Source of the DNA: Sphaerospermopsis kisseleviana NIES-73
Lineage (GTDB): Bacteria; Cyanobacteriota; Cyanobacteriia; Cyanobacteriales; Nostocaceae
DNA: 47,028 nt
Assembly: GCF_002368075.1 (NCBI RefSeq)
Contig: NZ_AP018314.1
Coordinates: 4,071,398-4,118,425, forward strand
Direction: 5' to 3'
Each line of letters opens with the position of its first letter. The first letter of the stretch is position 1. The notes beneath the pieces are model-generated. The model did not search any database and was not told the origin of the DNA. It was given only the letters and a program-made list of their open reading frames with translations. The translations under genes and the position numbers were made by a program. Shown one piece after another: positions 45,034-47,028 of this stretch.

Positions 45034-46980
45034 ATGAGCCAAATATTTAATTTACCAGAATCATCTACCATTTCTCGGCGTACACTGCTACAATTATTTG
45101 GTGTGGGTACGATAGTGGGACTTACAGGTTACTCTCGTTTTAGTAAACCAAAGCCTTCTGTTTTTCAACCAGATAATCTGGATTTACCCAAGATATTAAA
45201 TACTAACAAAACTGTTGCTGTAATTGGTGGGGGTTTAGCTGGTTTAGCTTGTGCATATCAATTAGTGCAACGGGGTTTTACTGTCACATTGCTAGAAAAA
45301 TCTCCGCAATTGGGGGGGAAAATTGCCAGTTGGGAAATAGAAGCTGCGGGTGAAACGTTTAGAATGGAACATGGGTTTCATGGTTTTTTTCCACAGTATT
45401 ATAACTTAAATAGTGTAGTTTCTGAACTGGGGATAAAAGATAATTTTCAATCCTTAAATTATTATTCTGTAGTTTACCACAATTCTCCATATCAACCGGA
45501 GGTATTTCGTCCTAGTCATTCTGCTTTTCCTTGGAATATTATCGACTTAGCTATTGCTTCTCCTAATCGCTTACAATGGGGAATAAATCTCACCAAAATT
45601 AAGCATTTACAAGTGTTTCAAGCAATTACAGGTTTTCAAAGAGATAAAAATTATCAGCGTTTTGATCATATATCTGTTGCTGATTGGGTGAAGAGTGAAT
45701 TTCCCCAAGGTTTATATGATTTGTATTTTCTTCCTTTTGCTAAATCTAGTTTAAATGCACCAGATTTAATGAGTGTTGGGGAATTAATGCAGTTTTTCCA
45801 TTTTTACTTTTTTGGTAATCCTGAAGGACTAGCTTTTAATGGGACAAAAGACGATATGGGGACAAGTTTAGTCCAACCTATTGCTGAGGCAATTTTGCAA
45901 AATGGAAAAATTATTACAGATGCAAATGTGAGTGAAATTGTGGCGAATGAAGGTAAAATATCGGAAGTTAAATATTTTGTAGGTGACAATAATCATACAG
46001 TGCCTTTTTGGGTGCAGCGTAATTCAGTTGTCAAGGATGAAAAGATAGAATATTTTGGTGCTGCTGATGAAGTTTATGCTGTCAAAAAAGACAATCAGGA
46101 AGCAATTTCTTTAACTTGTACCCATCAAGGTTGTACAGTGAAAATAGCTGAGGATGGACAATTTCACTGTCCTTGTCATGGTGCTATATTTACCGCAGAT
46201 GGAAAAGTGGTTAAAGGACCAGCAAAAAGAGATTTAGCTAAATTTAAAGTAGTACAAAAAGAAGATGATAATTTACAACTTTTAGCAGTTAATCCAGAGT
46301 CATCATCACCAGAAATAATTAACGCTGATTATTATGTTTTAGCTACGGATGTTCCCGGAGTAAAACAATTATTTAAACGTATGATTGGGGATGTAGATAA
46401 AAACGTGAAACAAGTGCGATCGCAAATTGAAAAATTAAGTATTGCTGATCCTTTTGCTGTTTGTCGTTTCTGGTTTGATCAAGATTTTAATTGGGAACAT
46501 AGCAATTTTACATCTTTATCTGGTTACAAATTAACTGACAGTATTACTCTTTATCATCGCATTCAAACCCAATTTATTGAATGGGCAAAAAAAACTGGGG
46601 GAAGTGTAGTAGAATTACACGCTTACTGTTACAAAGAAAAAGAATTTCCTAACCAAGAAGCTTTGTTAACAACTTTTGAAGAGGAACTTTATGATATTGT
46701 TCCTGAGTTAAAACAAGCCAAATTATTACATCGAGAATTAGTTAATCAACATAACTTTTCTGGATATCCACCTAATAGTTATACAGAACGTCCAGAAACT
46801 ACCACAACTTTAACTAATTTATTTTTTGCAGGTGATTGGGTAAAAATGCCTTTTCCTTGTGGTTTAATGGAACGGGCTGTGAGTAGTGGTTTACTAGCTG
46901 CTAATGAAATTTTACACCGTGAAGGTTTGCAGCGTCGTCCACTTTTAACAGTTAACCCAGAGGGAATGTTGCAAATTTAA
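45034..46980 (+). CDS. Tat-exported FAD oxidoreductase with inserted Rieske domain (CrtU/CruE-related)
   Basis: The product has 648 residues from the ATG at 45034, or 651 from a GTG at 45025. A twin-arginine motif (ISRRTLLQLFGVGTIVGL) indicates Tat export or thylakoid targeting. An FAD-binding GGGLAGLACAYQLVQRG comes next (numbered from the GTG, about 68-84). MEHGFHGFFPQYYNL is the block shared with the carotenoid desaturase/methyltransferase CrtU. A Rieske 2Fe-2S domain interrupts the fold, with CTHQGC (Cys365, His367, Cys370) and CPCHGAIF (Cys382, Cys384, His385), so ligands and a possible disulfide are intact. The FAD C-terminus is FAGDWVKMPFPCGLMERAV. The substrate is probably a carotenoid or other isoprenoid; uncertain. 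Confidence 0.85.
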   Translation: MSQIFNLPESSTISRRTLLQLFGVGTIVGLTGYSRFSKPKPSVFQPDNLDLPKILNTNKTVAVIGGGLAGLACAYQLVQRGFTVTLLEKSPQLGGKIASWEIEAAGETFRMEHGFHGFFPQYYNLNSVVSELGIKDNFQSLNYYSVVYHNSPYQPEVFRPSHSAFPWNIIDLAIASPNRLQWGINLTKIKHLQVFQAITGFQRDKNYQRFDHISVADWVKSEFPQGLYDLYFLPFAKSSLNAPDLMSVGELMQFFHFYFFGNPEGLAFNGTKDDMGTSLVQPIAEAILQNGKIITDANVSEIVANEGKISEVKYFVGDNNHTVPFWVQRNSVVKDEKIEYFGAADEVYAVKKDNQEAISLTCTHQGCTVKIAEDGQFHCPCHGAIFTADGKVVKGPAKRDLAKFKVVQKEDDNLQLLAVNPESSSPEIINADYYVLATDVPGVKQLFKRMIGDVDKNVKQVRSQIEKLSIADPFAVCRFWFDQDFNWEHSNFTSLSGYKLTDSITLYHRIQTQFIEWAKKTGGSVVELHAYCYKEKEFPNQEALLTTFEEELYDIVPELKQAKLLHRELVNQHNFSGYPPNSYTERPETTTTLTNLFFAGDWVKMPFPCGLMERAVSSGLLAANEILHREGLQRRPLLTVNPEGMLQI

Positions 46981-46984
46981 TATA

Positions 46985-47028
<44 letters not shown>

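Overview
The window looks like chromosome from a filamentous, heterocyst-type cyanobacterium (Nostocales, Anabaena/Dolichospermum/Nostoc range). The evidence is AT-rich coding sequence, many GCGATCGC (HIP1) octamers, arrays of 7-bp tandem repeats in most intergenic gaps, small dispersed palindromic repeats, and cyanobacterial genes: ferredoxin sulfite reductase, a high-light-inducible protein, a knotless-phytochrome histidine kinase, Get3d, an alpha carbonic anhydrase and DUF29/DUF2358/DUF5132 proteins. The assignment rests on recognition, not on a database search.

Layout. 1-6.1 kb: small membrane protein, aspS, a nuclease-fold protein, DUF29, aroA, an unknown protein. 6.1-13.7 kb: a MITE-like repeat, sir, an outer-membrane barrel protein, an ADP-ribosylglycohydrolase, then a leftward set (unknown protein, membrane protein with an in-frame TAG, HTH/acidic protein, cutA). 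14-18.1 kb: tRNA-Arg(TCT), a second copy of the MITE, and a leftward pyrimidine-deoxynucleotide cluster: thymidylate synthase-like protein with an MtrA-like N-terminus, membrane-anchored dCTP-deaminase-fold protein, deoxyribosyltransferase-like protein, dCMP deaminase. 18.2-24.4 kb: hli, thioredoxin-fold protein, alpha-CA, rsmE, TPR protein, Ala/Pro-rich protein, a lipase coupled to a broken small membrane ORF, and a VOC protein. 24.3-28.6 kb: direct repeats resembling the ends of Tn7-like/CAST elements, then a nuclease plus N6-adenine methylase pair (probable restriction-modification). 28.8-32 kb: tRNA-Val(GAC), dhaK-dhaL, and an HMA_2-like/DUF5132 pair. 32.8-37.8 kb: def, HtrA-type protease, dnaA, a probable oriC with five DnaA boxes, dnaN. 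37.9-44.5 kb, leftward: photoreceptor histidine kinase, Get3d, DUF2358, ABC ATPase, ABC permease. 44.5-47 kb: an IS remnant and a Tat-targeted FAD/Rieske oxidoreductase.

How genes fit together. The 14-18 kb cluster could form a route from deoxycytidine nucleotides to dTMP with an added nucleotide-binding membrane protein; it is the best candidate here for an under-described system. dhaK/dhaL together make the two catalytic subunits of dihydroxyacetone kinase. dnaA, the DnaA boxes and dnaN mark a likely replication origin. The methylase/nuclease pair beside transposon-end-like repeats looks like acquired defence DNA.

Most gaps are filled by repeats: heptamer arrays, at least four families of inverted-repeat elements (some nested), and hairpins whose arms differ by compensating changes. 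Several genes end inside heptamer arrays.
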